DNA from: Treponema sp.
Lineage (GTDB): Bacteria; Spirochaetota; Spirochaetia; Treponematales; Treponemataceae
Assembly: GCA_014803985.1 (NCBI GenBank)
Contig: JAAVAO010000013.1
Span: forward strand, 83,245-118,619
Direction: 5' to 3'
DNA length: 35,375 bases
Below the pieces are notes generated by a model. It searched no databases, was not told the origin of the DNA, and was given only the letters and a program-made list of their open reading frames with translations. The translations under genes were made by a program, and so were the position numbers. Below, piece after piece: positions 14,954 through 22,551 of the stretch (position 1 is its first letter; each line of letters opens with the position of its first letter).

Positions 14954-14992
14954 CCTTGGAACTCGTATGAGTTTCCGTATGTCCATAAGGAG
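14954..14992 (+). promoter_or_regulatory. Candidate S6:S18-type regulatory leader of rpsF
   Basis: The leader can fold with apical stem AACTC/GAGTT (14960-14964, 14969-14973, loop GTAT). A 3'-side bulge carries CCG (14975-14977), and an outer stem pairs CCTTGG (14954-14959) with CC..AAGG (14983-14990). The last four bases are part of the SD AAGGAG (14987-14992). A hairpin with a 3' bulge containing CCG is the known layout of the mRNA site bound by the S6:S18 complex. The match was folded by eye only. Confidence 0.5.
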
Positions 14993-14997
14993 AAAAT

Positions 14998-15285
14998 ATG
15001 AGAAAATATGAACTTATGACTATTTTCCCGTTAGACGAGGAAAAGTCTACAAAGGGCAGGGAAGCGGTTCGCAATGTCCTTGCATCATTCGGCGCGGAAA
15101 TTGAAAAGGAAGACCTTTTTGGTGATCGCGATCTCACCTATGAAATTGAAAAACAAAAGCGAGGACGCTTTGTTTTGTTCACTCTACATCTAAATCCTAA
15201 TAAAATCACTGAAATTAACGGAGCGTTTAGAATTACGCCAAACCTCATGAGATATCTTTTTGTTAGGCTTGACGATAAAGAGTAG
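14998..15285 (+). CDS. rpsF: 30S ribosomal protein S6
   Basis: This 95-aa protein pairs with S18 on the 30S platform. It shows the family start MRKYELMTIFPLDEE, DLTYEIEKQKRGRFVLFTL near 46-64 and the C-terminal FRITPNLMRYLFVRLDD. AAGGAG lies five bases before the ATG. First gene of the operon rpsF-ssb-rpsR-rplI, an order conserved across many bacteria including T. pallidum (from memory). Confidence 0.97.
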   Translation: MRKYELMTIFPLDEEKSTKGREAVRNVLASFGAEIEKEDLFGDRDLTYEIEKQKRGRFVLFTLHLNPNKITEINGAFRITPNLMRYLFVRLDDKE

Positions 15286-15308
15286 ACAAGAGCGTAAGAG
15301 ATAAAATT

Positions 15309-15788
15309 ATGGCGACAGATATAAATCACGTTGTGATAATCGGAAGGCTTACAAGAGATTTGGGATCTGATGAACGTTCCTTCGGCTATGTTGGAAACGG
15401 TCAGGCACGTGCCAATGTGAGCATCGCTGTAAACCGAAGTCATAAAAATGGCGAAAAATGGGATGAAGAAGCAAACTTCTTTGATGTAACAATTTGGGGA
15501 AAAACAGCGGAAAATCTAAAGCCGTATCTTACAAAAGGCAAGCAGATTTGCGTTGATGGCTACCTAAAGCAAGATAGATGGGAAAAAGATGGACAGAAAT
15601 TCAGTCGAGTTTCTATCGTTGCAAACAATGTTCAGCTTTTGGGAGGAAAATCTGACGGCAGTCAACAGACTGGGGGTGTGTCAGGTGGATTTCAACCAAG
15701 AATGAATATGTCTCCATCCCCCTCTCAAAATTATGAAAGTGATTTTGGCGCTTCAAATGGCGATTTCCCGGAAGACATTCCATTTTAA
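15309..15788 (+). CDS. ssb: Single-stranded DNA-binding protein
   Basis: This 159-aa protein coats single-stranded DNA in replication and repair. The OB-fold (about 1-115) starts DINHVVIIGRLTRDLG and includes NFFDVTIWGKTAENLKPYLTKGKQICVDGYLKQDRW. A Gly/Ser/Gln/Pro-rich linker leads to the acidic tip DFPEDIPF, the docking site for partner proteins. It starts 23 bp after rpsF in the same operon. Confidence 0.97.
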   Translation: MATDINHVVIIGRLTRDLGSDERSFGYVGNGQARANVSIAVNRSHKNGEKWDEEANFFDVTIWGKTAENLKPYLTKGKQICVDGYLKQDRWEKDGQKFSRVSIVANNVQLLGGKSDGSQQTGGVSGGFQPRMNMSPSPSQNYESDFGASNGDFPEDIPF

Positions 15789-15823
15789 AATATACAAGAA
15801 GTAATTAGGGAGTATAAATAGTT

Positions 15824-16156
15824 ATGTCTGATGAATCAAAAGGTATGGAAAATCTAGAAGAAAAGGCAACAGGGCAGGTTTCTGCTACAGAATCTGATGG
15901 ACGTGAAGACGATGGTCGTGATGGAGGACGCTCTGCAAAAGGCAAATTCTTCCCACGCAAAAAAGTATGTCGATTCTGCGCAAATAAAGGAAGAATTGAT
16001 TATAAAGAACCAGATACGCTCAAAAGGCTTATGACCGAGCGCGGAAAGATTCTTCCAAGAAGAATGACTGGAACTTGTGCAAAACATCAAAGACAGGTTT
16101 CAGGCGCAATAAAGCGAGCGCGTGCAATTTGTCTTCTTCCGTTTGTTGCCGAGTAA
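15824..16156 (+). CDS. rpsR: 30S ribosomal protein S18
   Basis: This 110-aa protein has the S18 core (about 42-110) with [49 protein letters not shown] recognisable across the middle. The first 40 residues are an acidic, Gly/Asp-rich extension ([16 protein letters not shown]) not found in the short E. coli form of 75 aa. The Cys residues (VCRFC, GTC) could bind zinc. AGGGAG lies about eleven bases before the chosen ATG, which is rather far. It partners S6 from the same operon. Confidence 0.95.
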   Translation: MSDESKGMENLEEKATGQVSATESDGREDDGRDGGRSAKGKFFPRKKVCRFCANKGRIDYKEPDTLKRLMTERGKILPRRMTGTCAKHQRQVSGAIKRARAICLLPFVAE

Positions 16157-16191
16157 ACGGACTGGCAATCAGAAAATTAACGACTAAAAAA

Positions 16192-16227
16192 TTTTGCGAC
16201 GATCCAACTCCTGGTGACGCCGCAAAA
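16192..16227 (+). other. Hairpin between rpsR and rplI
   Basis: TTTTGCG (16192-16198) pairs with CGCAAAA (16221-16227) around a 22-nt loop in the 95-bp rpsR-rplI gap. No T-run follows, so it is not a standard terminator. It could be a processing or attenuation site. Confidence 0.35.
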
Positions 16228-16251
16228 AATGAAATAGGAGCTTGAAAAAAA

Positions 16252-16845
16252 ATGAAAGTTATTCTTAATGTTGATGTTGATCATCTTGGAGAAGAGGGTG
16301 ATGTGAAAAATGTTGCCGCAGGTTATGCAAGAAATTTTCTTCTTCCAAGAAAACTGGTAGTACCTTACAATGAAGTTACTGCGGCTATGTTTGAAGAAAG
16401 AAAGGCTGAAATTGAGGCGAAAAAAGAGATCAAACGACAGAACGCTCAAAGTTTGAAAGAAAGACTTGAGGCTACGAATATTGAAATTACAATGCCAGCC
16501 AGTGCAACTGGAAAACTGTATGGAGCAGTAACAGCAAATGTTTTGGTTGAAGCTCTTGCAAAAAATGGCTTTGAAATTGAAAGAAAGCGCATTGAAATTC
16601 AAGGACTTGCAATTAAGGCTGTGGGAAACTACCATGCTGTAATCAAGTTGTATGAAGCGCAAACTGCTGAAATCTCATTTGTAGTTAAGGCTGAAGCCAT
16701 TGAAACTTCAAATGAAGGCTCAAAAAAATCTGATTCAAAAAAACGTAGTGCAAAATCAGAGGAAAAAACTGAATCGTCAGAACCTGTTGCGGAGAAAGAA
16801 GCAGAGGCTAACGAATCGACTACAGAAGCAGGTGAAAACGCATAG
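16252..16845 (+). CDS. rplI: 50S ribosomal protein L9 with acidic C-terminal extension
   Basis: This 197-aa protein contains a normal L9 of about 150 residues: N-terminal domain MKVILNVDVDHLGEEGDVKNVAAGYARNFLLPRKLV, the long connecting helix (KAEIEAKKEIKRQNAQSLKER) and the C-terminal domain (SATGKLYGAVTANVLVEAL, AVGNYHAVIKLY). Residues from about 152 form a Lys/Ser then Glu/Ala-rich tail (KKSDSKKRSAKSEEKTESS, AEKEAEANE) that looks disordered. Last gene of the operon; an SD (AGGAG) lies upstream and a terminator follows. Confidence 0.95.
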   Translation: MKVILNVDVDHLGEEGDVKNVAAGYARNFLLPRKLVVPYNEVTAAMFEERKAEIEAKKEIKRQNAQSLKERLEATNIEITMPASATGKLYGAVTANVLVEALAKNGFEIERKRIEIQGLAIKAVGNYHAVIKLYEAQTAEISFVVKAEAIETSNEGSKKSDSKKRSAKSEEKTESSEPVAEKEAEANESTTEAGENA

Positions 16846-16877
16846 TGCTTAAAATAATAAGGCATTATTTTTAACGC

Positions 16878-16915
16878 AAGGCGATAATCTTTTTTAAGGT
16901 TGTCGCCTTTGTTGT
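16878..16915 (+). terminator. Terminator after rplI
   Basis: A 12-bp stem AAGGCGATAATC (16878-16889) / GGTTGTCGCCTT (16898-16909) with two G-U pairs, followed by TGTTGT. Confidence 0.65.
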
Positions 16916-16977
16916 ATTTAAATGACACTGTCATTTTGTGAATATCTTGTTTATAAATTGTGAATCATGGTGGATAA

Positions 16978-18315
16978 ATGGCAAGCGAACTAAAAGATAA
17001 CATTCCTCCGCATAATCTTGAAGCGGAACAAGCGGCATTGGGGGCTCTTCTAATGGATTGGGGGGCTTTTTCCGAAGTGATAACTGTTTTAAAGGCGGAG
17101 CATTTTTACTCCTTTCAAAATCAAATTATCTATTCTGCAATGACTTCTCTTGCAAAGCAAAACGTGCATGGGGATTCTCTCGTGCTTATAAACGAATTGG
17201 AGCACGAAGGAAAAATAGATCAGGCAGGGGGGGCGGTTTATATTATGTCCCTCACGGATAAAGTTCCGACATCTGCAAATATCAATTACTATATTGACAT
17301 TATAATTGACTGTTCGACCAGGCGGGATTTGATAAAACTTTCGGCGGAATTAAAATCCGATTCATTTGATTCCACAAAAGATAGCAGGCATCTTCTTGAA
17401 GAGTCTGAAAAGAAAATTTTTTCGCTTTCCTATAATAATGACACAACAAAAGTGCACATTATGTCAGATATTGTAAACGATTCAATATCTCGAATTGAAA
17501 AGATAAAGGAGCGTAATGGAGAGTTAAGCGGTGTGCCGTCTGGAATCGTAAAACTTGATACAATGACAAATGGATTCCAAAATTCAGAGCTTATTATAAT
17601 AGGGGCGCGCCCTTCAATTGGAAAGACAGCCTTTGCGCTTTCAATGATGCAGACGATTGCCGTTGAAAAAAATATTCCCTGCGGATTTTTTTCCCTCGAA
17701 ATGTCATACCAGTCCATTGGATTCCGTCTTTTATCCCAAATTTCGCGGGTGCAAAGCTCTAAATTTCGTTCGGGCTATTTAAGTCTTGCGGAATTACAAA
17801 AATTGCAGGATGCAGCAGGAAGGTGCTATAACTCGCCGCTTTATATTGTTGACACTCCGAATATGCAGCTTTTAGACTTGAGGGCAATGGCACGGCGAAT
17901 GAAGTTAAACTATGGAGTTAAAATTATTTTTATTGACTATATTGGTCTTATTTCAACTGACAATCCCCGCGCGCCTGTGTACGAATCACAGTCCGAGATT
18001 TCAAAGTCATTAAAGGCTCTTGCAAGAGAGTTAGATATACCGATTGTTGCGCTTTGCCAAGTTGCACGAGATGCCGAAGGACAAGAGCCAAACCTTGCAC
18101 AGCTTCGAGGGTCTGGATCAATTGAACAAGATGCCGATGTTGTTTTGTTTTTGCACAGGGATAGAAAGACTATGGAAGATGAAAACGGCAAGCATCTTCC
18201 ACAAGATGCAAAATGCATCGTTGCAAAGCAAAGAAATGGTCCAACGGGAGATCTTGAAATGATTTACTTTCCGTTGATTACAAAGTTTGAAAATAAATCA
18301 AGGGAAGATGAATAA
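16978..18315 (+). CDS. dnaB: Replicative DNA helicase DnaB
   Basis: This 445-aa hexameric helicase unwinds the fork ahead of DNA polymerase. The N-terminal domain begins IPPHNLEAEQAALGALLMD. The RecA-like C-terminal domain (about 180-440) carries LDTMTNGFQNSELIIIGARPS, Walker A (GARPSIGKTAFAL), FFSLEMSYQSIGFRLLSQ, Walker B (IIFIDYIGLI) and the RGSGSIEQDADVVLFLHRD motif. Length is normal and no intein is present. It lies 132 bp after rplI and its terminator, as part of the conserved rpsF-dnaB neighbourhood. The coding sequence contains G6 and G7 runs (about 17060-17065 and 17227-17233). Confidence 0.96.
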   Translation: MASELKDNIPPHNLEAEQAALGALLMDWGAFSEVITVLKAEHFYSFQNQIIYSAMTSLAKQNVHGDSLVLINELEHEGKIDQAGGAVYIMSLTDKVPTSANINYYIDIIIDCSTRRDLIKLSAELKSDSFDSTKDSRHLLEESEKKIFSLSYNNDTTKVHIMSDIVNDSISRIEKIKERNGELSGVPSGIVKLDTMTNGFQNSELIIIGARPSIGKTAFALSMMQTIAVEKNIPCGFFSLEMSYQSIGFRLLSQISRVQSSKFRSGYLSLAELQKLQDAAGRCYNSPLYIVDTPNMQLLDLRAMARRMKLNYGVKIIFIDYIGLISTDNPRAPVYESQSEISKSLKALARELDIPIVALCQVARDAEGQEPNLAQLRGSGSIEQDADVVLFLHRDRKTMEDENGKHLPQDAKCIVAKQRNGPTGDLEMIYFPLITKFENKSREDE

Positions 18316-18348
18316 AAAAATGCTGAAGATTGAGAAATCTTCAGCATT
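18314..18348 (-). terminator. Intrinsic terminator of tRNA-Gly
   Basis: Read on the minus strand, a perfect 13-bp stem AATGCTGAAGATT/AATCTTCAGCATT (18336-18348 and 18319-18331, 4-nt loop) is followed by T7 (18320-18314). The plus strand has no T-run after the stem, so it serves the tRNA gene rather than dnaB. Confidence 0.85.
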
Positions 18349-18356
18349 GAAAGGCA

Positions 18357-18429
18357 AGCGGTAGAAGGGAGTCGAACCCTCGTCATCAGCTTGGAAGGCT
18401 GAGATAATGAGCCGTTATATGACTACCGC
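18357..18429 (-). tRNA. tRNA-Gly (anticodon TCC)
   Basis: On the minus strand the acceptor arms GCGGTAG (18429-18423) and CTACCGC (18364-18358) pair perfectly. The anticodon loop CTTCCAA gives anticodon TCC (reads GGA/GGG), and the T-arm GAGGGTTCGACTCCCTT is canonical. Discriminator is T and the CCA end is not encoded. The gene has its own promoter and terminator and stands alone. Confidence 0.95.
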
Positions 18430-18442
18430 AAAAACTGTATAT

Positions 18443-18471
18443 AGTATATCAAATTCAGTATTTTCGGTCAA
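18443..18471 (-). promoter_or_regulatory. tRNA-Gly promoter
   Basis: Minus strand: -35 TTGACC (18471-18466), a 17-bp spacer and -10 TATACT (18448-18443), placing the transcript start a few bases before the tRNA 5' end. Confidence 0.8.
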
Positions 18472-18542
18472 GTGCTTTTCTCTATTTTTTTTACACTTTT
18501 TATAAATTATGTAAAAAAATATTTTCTGCTTTATTCCTTGCC

Positions 18543-19958
18543 CTACTTAAGATTTGCGCAAATCCAGTCTTTGAATTGGTTATAGTCATTTTCCATCGGA
18601 ATTGACCTATCAGGTTTTATTAAAACTTCTTGCAGTCTTTCGGGAATTGCAGGTTCTCTACCGATTGCGTCATAGACTATCTGCCCGAATTTTGCAGGAT
18701 GCGCCGTTTCAAGAATAATTCCCACCGCATTGTTATTTATAACCTCATTTGCCCATTTTGGAACGCTTGGGGTAAGTCCTACCTTGTTGTAATCATTTTT
18801 CAATCCGCTTGCGACATCTCTTAATGCTCCGTTTTTGATATCGTGCCACGCTTTCCAACCAATTGCACCATGAGGATCAATGATATATCCTGTTTTTTTG
18901 TTGCAATTTTCAATTGCCTCTTTAATTCCGTCATTGTCCAACCAATATGATGCAAGGAGTTCTTTTACTTCATCCAGAGAATACAGAGCGCAAATTCTTT
19001 CATAATTTGATGGAGCGCCAACATCCATTGCATTTGCATACGTTTCAATCGAAGGGCGCGGTGTGTATATGCCAGTTGCAATCCAATCAGGAACGGTACG
19101 ATTTATATTTGTGGCGGCAACGAAACCGGTGATCGGAGCCCCCATTTCCCGCGCAATAAGTCCAGAGGTTAAATTTCCAAAATTTCCTGATGGCACAATC
19201 ACGATTATTGCCGGCTCATCAATTTTAGTGTCCAATGAAGCCCGATTTCTTACCGTGAGTGCAGAATACATATAGTAAAAACTTTGCGGGAGAAGCCGAG
19301 ATATATTTATGGAATTTGCAGAAGAAAGACGCAATGATTTTCTCAAATCTGTATCTGTGAATGCAGTTTTTACCAGTTTTTGGCAGTCATCAAAAGTTCC
19401 CTTTACCTTTAAAGCACGCACATTGCCAGTAAAAGTGGAAAGCTGCTTTTCCTGTATTTCGCTGATTTTTCCTTCGGGGTAGAGGATGGTAACATCAAGC
19501 CCCTCAACATCTTGGAATGCACTTCCGACTGCGCTGCCCGTATCTCCCGAAGTTGCCACCAGAATATGTAGCGGAGATCCTTCTTCTTTGTTAAAATACG
19601 ACATAACGCGCGCCATAAATCTTGCTCCAAAATCTTTAAAAGCGCACGTAGGACCATGAAAAAGCTCTAGGATATAGGATGTTCTGTCAAGCGGTATCGT
19701 TTTTGGAGAAAAAGGATATGCATCTTGAATAATTTTCATCAATTCATCATCTGGAATTTCTCCCTCACAATAGGGGCGCGCCATATTAAAGGCTATATCC
19801 CTAAAAGACGGTTCCAGCGTTTTATTTATAAAAGCATTGTCAAGACGTGGAAAACTTTCGGGAACATACAGTCCTCCTGTTTGCGGGTTCATTCCGTTCA
19901 TAACCGCATTTTTAAAGTTTGTCTTTACACTTGAATCTCTTGTATCTATATAAAACAT
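18543..19958 (-). CDS. thrC: Threonine synthase
   Basis: This protein of 471 aa converts O-phospho-L-homoserine to L-threonine with pyridoxal phosphate. Markers are FHGPTCAFKDFGARF (Lys that binds PLP), VATSGDTGSAVGSAF (phosphate loop), PEGKISEIQEKQLSTF and IVPSGNFGNLTSGLIA. The frame extends upstream to 20003, but AGGAG (19966-19970 on the plus strand as CTCCT) lies seven bases before ATG 19958, where family homology (FYIDTRDSSVKTNFKNAV) begins. It lies downstream of the lipoprotein gene on the same strand. The 89-bp gap holds two copies of a 10-bp palindrome. Confidence 0.95.
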   Translation of the reverse strand: MFYIDTRDSSVKTNFKNAVMNGMNPQTGGLYVPESFPRLDNAFINKTLEPSFRDIAFNMARPYCEGEIPDDELMKIIQDAYPFSPKTIPLDRTSYILELFHGPTCAFKDFGARFMARVMSYFNKEEGSPLHILVATSGDTGSAVGSAFQDVEGLDVTILYPEGKISEIQEKQLSTFTGNVRALKVKGTFDDCQKLVKTAFTDTDLRKSLRLSSANSINISRLLPQSFYYMYSALTVRNRASLDTKIDEPAIIVIVPSGNFGNLTSGLIAREMGAPITGFVAATNINRTVPDWIATGIYTPRPSIETYANAMDVGAPSNYERICALYSLDEVKELLASYWLDNDGIKEAIENCNKKTGYIIDPHGAIGWKAWHDIKNGALRDVASGLKNDYNKVGLTPSVPKWANEVINNNAVGIILETAHPAKFGQIVYDAIGREPAIPERLQEVLIKPDRSIPMENDYNQFKDWICANLK

Positions 19959-19981
19959 TATATTTCTCCTCATAAAAAGGT

Positions 19982-20027
19982 AATTGCAATTTGAACTTAA
20001 CAAAATTAACGGTACGAAATTGCAATT
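19982..20027. promoter_or_regulatory. Paired AATTGCAATT palindromes upstream of thrC
   Basis: The 10-bp palindrome AATTGCAATT occurs at 19982-19991 and 20018-20027, 36 bp apart. Together with flanking bases they form a 12-bp inverted repeat (TAATTGCAATTT/AAATTGCAATTA). They lie between the lipoprotein stop and the thrC SD. They could be paired operator sites or a hairpin in the leader. Confidence 0.5.
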
Positions 20028-20047
20028 ATTTTCAACGTTTTTTGTTT

Positions 20048-21064
20048 TTACATTCCATAGATAATTGCATCTGTCGCTTTTTTTGCAAGTGCTTCACGAC
20101 ATTTTTGCTCTGCATTCCATTTTGACTTATCTATTGCGGATTCCACTATAGACGTTTTATATAACTTTTCTCCATTTGCCATATCCACGCATGTTAATTC
20201 TGCGACTAACGTGCATTTTACGCCCGAAGCAGTTTCCTCGGCAGGGGCGGCGTATTTAAATGAGCCAAAGACAAGAAATTTCGCCTCATTTCCAACCATT
20301 GCCTTGCAGTCATTGTATATAGTGGATACTGGCTTTGAAAGATACGCCACATCGCTAATAGGAGCGTTTCCTGCATTTATCCCCTGATTTCTTAAATTCT
20401 GAAGCAAAGAAAAATTATTTTGAGTGGGCTTTCCATTTTCATTGAAGTCATATACAAAGAGTATGCCTCCTGGATATGTTGTAAATGAAGACTTCACGGC
20501 ATACTCAGATTGCACTCCTGCCGCATAAGAAGCCTGCACTATACTTGCAGATGAACTCACTGGAGTAGGATAGAACGAAATTATATCCTTAACAGAAATT
20601 CGAGAGGCTTCCGGCTTGAATGAAATTTGCCCGTGCGAATCTGTTTTTAATTGCGCTGTGCTGTATGTGATTGTATCGTCATTTCTTGAGGTTGGCCATG
20701 AAACCGTTATGTCCATATCTGTAGCAGGTCCATTTGAATCTGTCACCTGAATAACAAAAGGTTCTTTAAAATCTGTTTTAGAGTAGACAACCTTTTTAGG
20801 CTTTGAAACAATTTTTATATCAATTTCATTTAAATATTCCTTAAATTGAGTTTCCAATTGATTTGATGTGTCCTGCACCCTTATAGAGTGAGGTTCTTTT
20901 GTGGATTTTTCTTCTGTATTTTTAAACTCATCTTCTATTTCAATTTGCATTTCATCAATCTGTTTTCTACTTGAACTTTTACCCTGAGGAGCAGAAGCAC
21001 ACGAAAACAGAAAAGCAGAAGCTGCAGCTGCGGAAACCAATACATTTATTTTTCTTTTGATCAT
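20048..21064 (-). CDS. Lipoprotein of unknown function
   Basis: This protein of 338 aa starts with MIKRKINVLVSAAAASAFLFSCAS, a lipoprotein signal with Cys at residue 22 in a spirochaete-style lipobox (LFSC). A polar linker is followed by an Ig-like segment (about 90-180: EPFVIQVTDSNGPATDMDITVSW). The C-terminal alpha/beta part (about 200-338: GILFVYDFNENGKPTQNNFSLLQNLRNQG, FLVFGSFKYAAP) resembles periplasmic LpoB/CsgG-like folds, but I cannot assign a family. The open frame runs back to 21145 through a non-signal-like stretch. ATG 21064, 12 bases after GGAGG, gives the clean lipoprotein start; a TTG nine bases earlier is an alternative. Confidence 0.75.
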   Translation of the reverse strand: MIKRKINVLVSAAAASAFLFSCASAPQGKSSSRKQIDEMQIEIEDEFKNTEEKSTKEPHSIRVQDTSNQLETQFKEYLNEIDIKIVSKPKKVVYSKTDFKEPFVIQVTDSNGPATDMDITVSWPTSRNDDTITYSTAQLKTDSHGQISFKPEASRISVKDIISFYPTPVSSSASIVQASYAAGVQSEYAVKSSFTTYPGGILFVYDFNENGKPTQNNFSLLQNLRNQGINAGNAPISDVAYLSKPVSTIYNDCKAMVGNEAKFLVFGSFKYAAPAEETASGVKCTLVAELTCVDMANGEKLYKTSIVESAIDKSKWNAEQKCREALAKKATDAIIYGM

Positions 21065-21153
21065 CTTAATCAAAATCCTCCAAAAAAATCTCAATAAAAA
21101 TGAACGTAAACTATGTAGCGAATTAGTCTCGTTTTGAAAAAACAATTACATTT

Positions 21154-21182
21154 ATTATAGTAGATTTTCACCGACAGCGCAA
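21154..21182 (-). promoter_or_regulatory. Promoter of the lipoprotein gene
   Basis: Minus strand: -35 TTGCGC (21182-21177), a 17-bp spacer and -10 TATAAT (21159-21154). It is divergent from the plus-strand promoter at 21198. Confidence 0.7.
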
Positions 21183-21197
21183 GAGGAGAAATTAGTA

Positions 21198-21227
21198 TTG
21201 ACAAAACCTGTTAGTTCAAATGATTAT
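21198..21227 (+). promoter_or_regulatory. Divergent plus-strand promoter
   Basis: -35 TTGACA (21198-21203), an 18-bp spacer and -10 GATTAT (21222-21227). It would transcribe the 21251 small frame and perhaps the gene at 21450. Confidence 0.5.
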
Positions 21228-21250
21228 ACCATCAACCCATTCAGTTAATT

Positions 21251-21419
21251 ATGAAAGAAAAGTATGCAATTACTGCGGAATTGCTACCGACTTTGCATTA
21301 CAAACTCGAACGTTTAAAATCCAAAGAAAAAAAATAGAAAAAAACATTCTTCCAGTTGCAGTGAGAAATAAAAACGGAAAAAAAAAGCACTTTTCGTCCT
21401 GTACATTCCACCCCTTTTA
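21251..21419 (+). pseudogene. Possible small gene interrupted at an A8 run
   Basis: ATG 21251 opens a protein-like 28-codon frame (MKEKYAITAELLPTLHYKLERLKS...) that stops at TAG 21335, directly after eight A (21327-21334). Adding one base in the A-run would join it to a frame that stays open (IEKNILPVAVRNKNGKKKHF...) for at least another 28 codons. This could be a frameshifted remnant, a sequencing error, or a product of slippage on the A-run. There is no SD, though a promoter lies upstream. I do not recognise the protein. The 304-bp gap holds nothing else that I trust. Confidence 0.3.
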
Positions 21420-21433
21420 TAATATCGTGGAAT
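21405..21433 (+). promoter_or_regulatory. Inverted repeat around a TATAAT box
   Basis: ATTCCAC (21405-21411) and GTGGAAT (21427-21433) flank a perfect TATAAT (21418-21423). It lies just before the small gene at 21450, so it may be an operator over the -10 box. Confidence 0.4.
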
Positions 21434-21449
21434 TTGATAAAATAAACGT

Positions 21450-21671
21450 ATGACAATAAATGAATTCAAGTGTATGATCGACTTGAAAAAAGAGTATGAA
21501 TTTGAATATAAGGGAGTGTTTTACAACTTGACGTATGGAAAGGATGCTGACGGCAAGCCATATATGTGCTTTGGCGAACGATATATGGGGAAACGCTACT
21601 ATACTTTTGGAGATCTTATGGCATCAAAAGTTCAAAATCATAGCCTCAAAGAATTTATTGCACATCTCTAG
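21450..21671 (+). CDS. Small conserved-looking protein of unknown function
   Basis: This 73-aa protein is rich in aromatic residues (EYEFEYKGVFYNLTYG, YMCFGERYMGKRYYTFGDL) and ends SLKEFIAHL. It has no signal peptide and no membrane segment. The composition and alternating pattern suggest a small beta-sheet domain followed by a helix. It has a possible promoter in an inverted repeat immediately upstream but no clear SD. I do not recognise the family. Confidence 0.6.
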   Translation: MTINEFKCMIDLKKEYEFEYKGVFYNLTYGKDADGKPYMCFGERYMGKRYYTFGDLMASKVQNHSLKEFIAHL

Positions 21672-21846
21672 ATTATGTTTCTAGGGGGTATAGTTTACTG
21701 AATGGCTTCGCTGCGGCTATTCATCGTTGTGATGACACATCCCGCCATCATCGAGCATTTTTTGTACAAAGAATGAAATATGCACAAAGCATCGCACAAA
21801 GAGCGCGTCACTTTTGGCATAACACGTTTCCGTAGGAGTGGAAAAT

Positions 21847-22551
21847 ATGACACAAGAAGAAATTGAAACGTTGTTTTCAGACATTGAAAGTCTTTTGAAA
21901 ATATACTACAAAAACAACCCGATTGATAATTCAGGGTTCAATGCAGAACGAGTAAAGCTCACCATACAGGAAATGGCCGCTTTTTGCATTTCAAATGAGG
22001 TGGAAAAGAACGCGCTTTTTGACTGGATGGATAGCCATGAATTCTTTAAATCTCCAGCGTCAACAAGATTTCACGGAAATTTTGAATGCGGACTTTGCGT
22101 TCATTCTCTGCAAGTGATTTTTCAATCGTTGAAATTTGCACGGGCGATTTTGACGGATTTTTTCACTTCAAAGATGGCGGATCGATACAATATTTCAGCA
22201 ACGGATATATTTGTCGCTGCGTTGGCACATGATTTTTGCAAGGCAGGAAGTTATGAAATCAATTTTCGGAACACAAAAGACGTTTTTGGCAATTGGATAA
22301 AAAAATCCTATTATAAAACTCGCGAGGATCTCCGCAATTTGGGACACGGAAATGAATCTGTTTTGATTTTGCTTGAAATTATGCCCTCATACATAAAAAA
22401 TCGATGCGTACTTGAAGCGGTCAGTCGTCACATGGGGTTTTCAGATATAACAGATACGGAAAGAATGAACTATTCTAACTTCTTACAAAATCCACTTGTG
22501 GTTCTGCTTCAACTAGCAGATCAAACTTCGGCGGCATGGTATGAAAACTAG
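21847..22551 (+). CDS. HD-domain phosphohydrolase-like protein
   Basis: This protein of about 234 aa contains an HD-type metal-dependent phosphohydrolase signature: CVHSLQVIF near 84 (first His), AALAHDFCKAG near 125 (the HD pair plus a conserved Lys), LGHGNESVLILLEI near 165 and LLQLADQTSAAW near 218 (last Asp). All metal ligands appear present. The substrate is unknown; nucleotides are usual for the family. The frame opens at GTG 21838, but AGGAG (21834-21838) overlaps that codon and sits eight bases before ATG 21847, so the latter is the start. Its end overlaps the MATE gene by 11 bp. Confidence 0.8.
   Translation: MTQEEIETLFSDIESLLKIYYKNNPIDNSGFNAERVKLTIQEMAAFCISNEVEKNALFDWMDSHEFFKSPASTRFHGNFECGLCVHSLQVIFQSLKFARAILTDFFTSKMADRYNISATDIFVAALAHDFCKAGSYEINFRNTKDVFGNWIKKSYYKTREDLRNLGHGNESVLILLEIMPSYIKNRCVLEAVSRHMGFSDITDTERMNYSNFLQNPLVVLLQLADQTSAAWYEN

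Noticed and set aside
17058..17261. 67-aa frame inside dnaB and G7 run as a second phase-variation site
   Set aside because: It is a shadow of an essential housekeeping gene; an unstable switch there would be lethal.
21220..21453. 77-aa open frame
   Set aside because: No SD; it overlaps a better protein-like frame and the start of the 73-aa gene.
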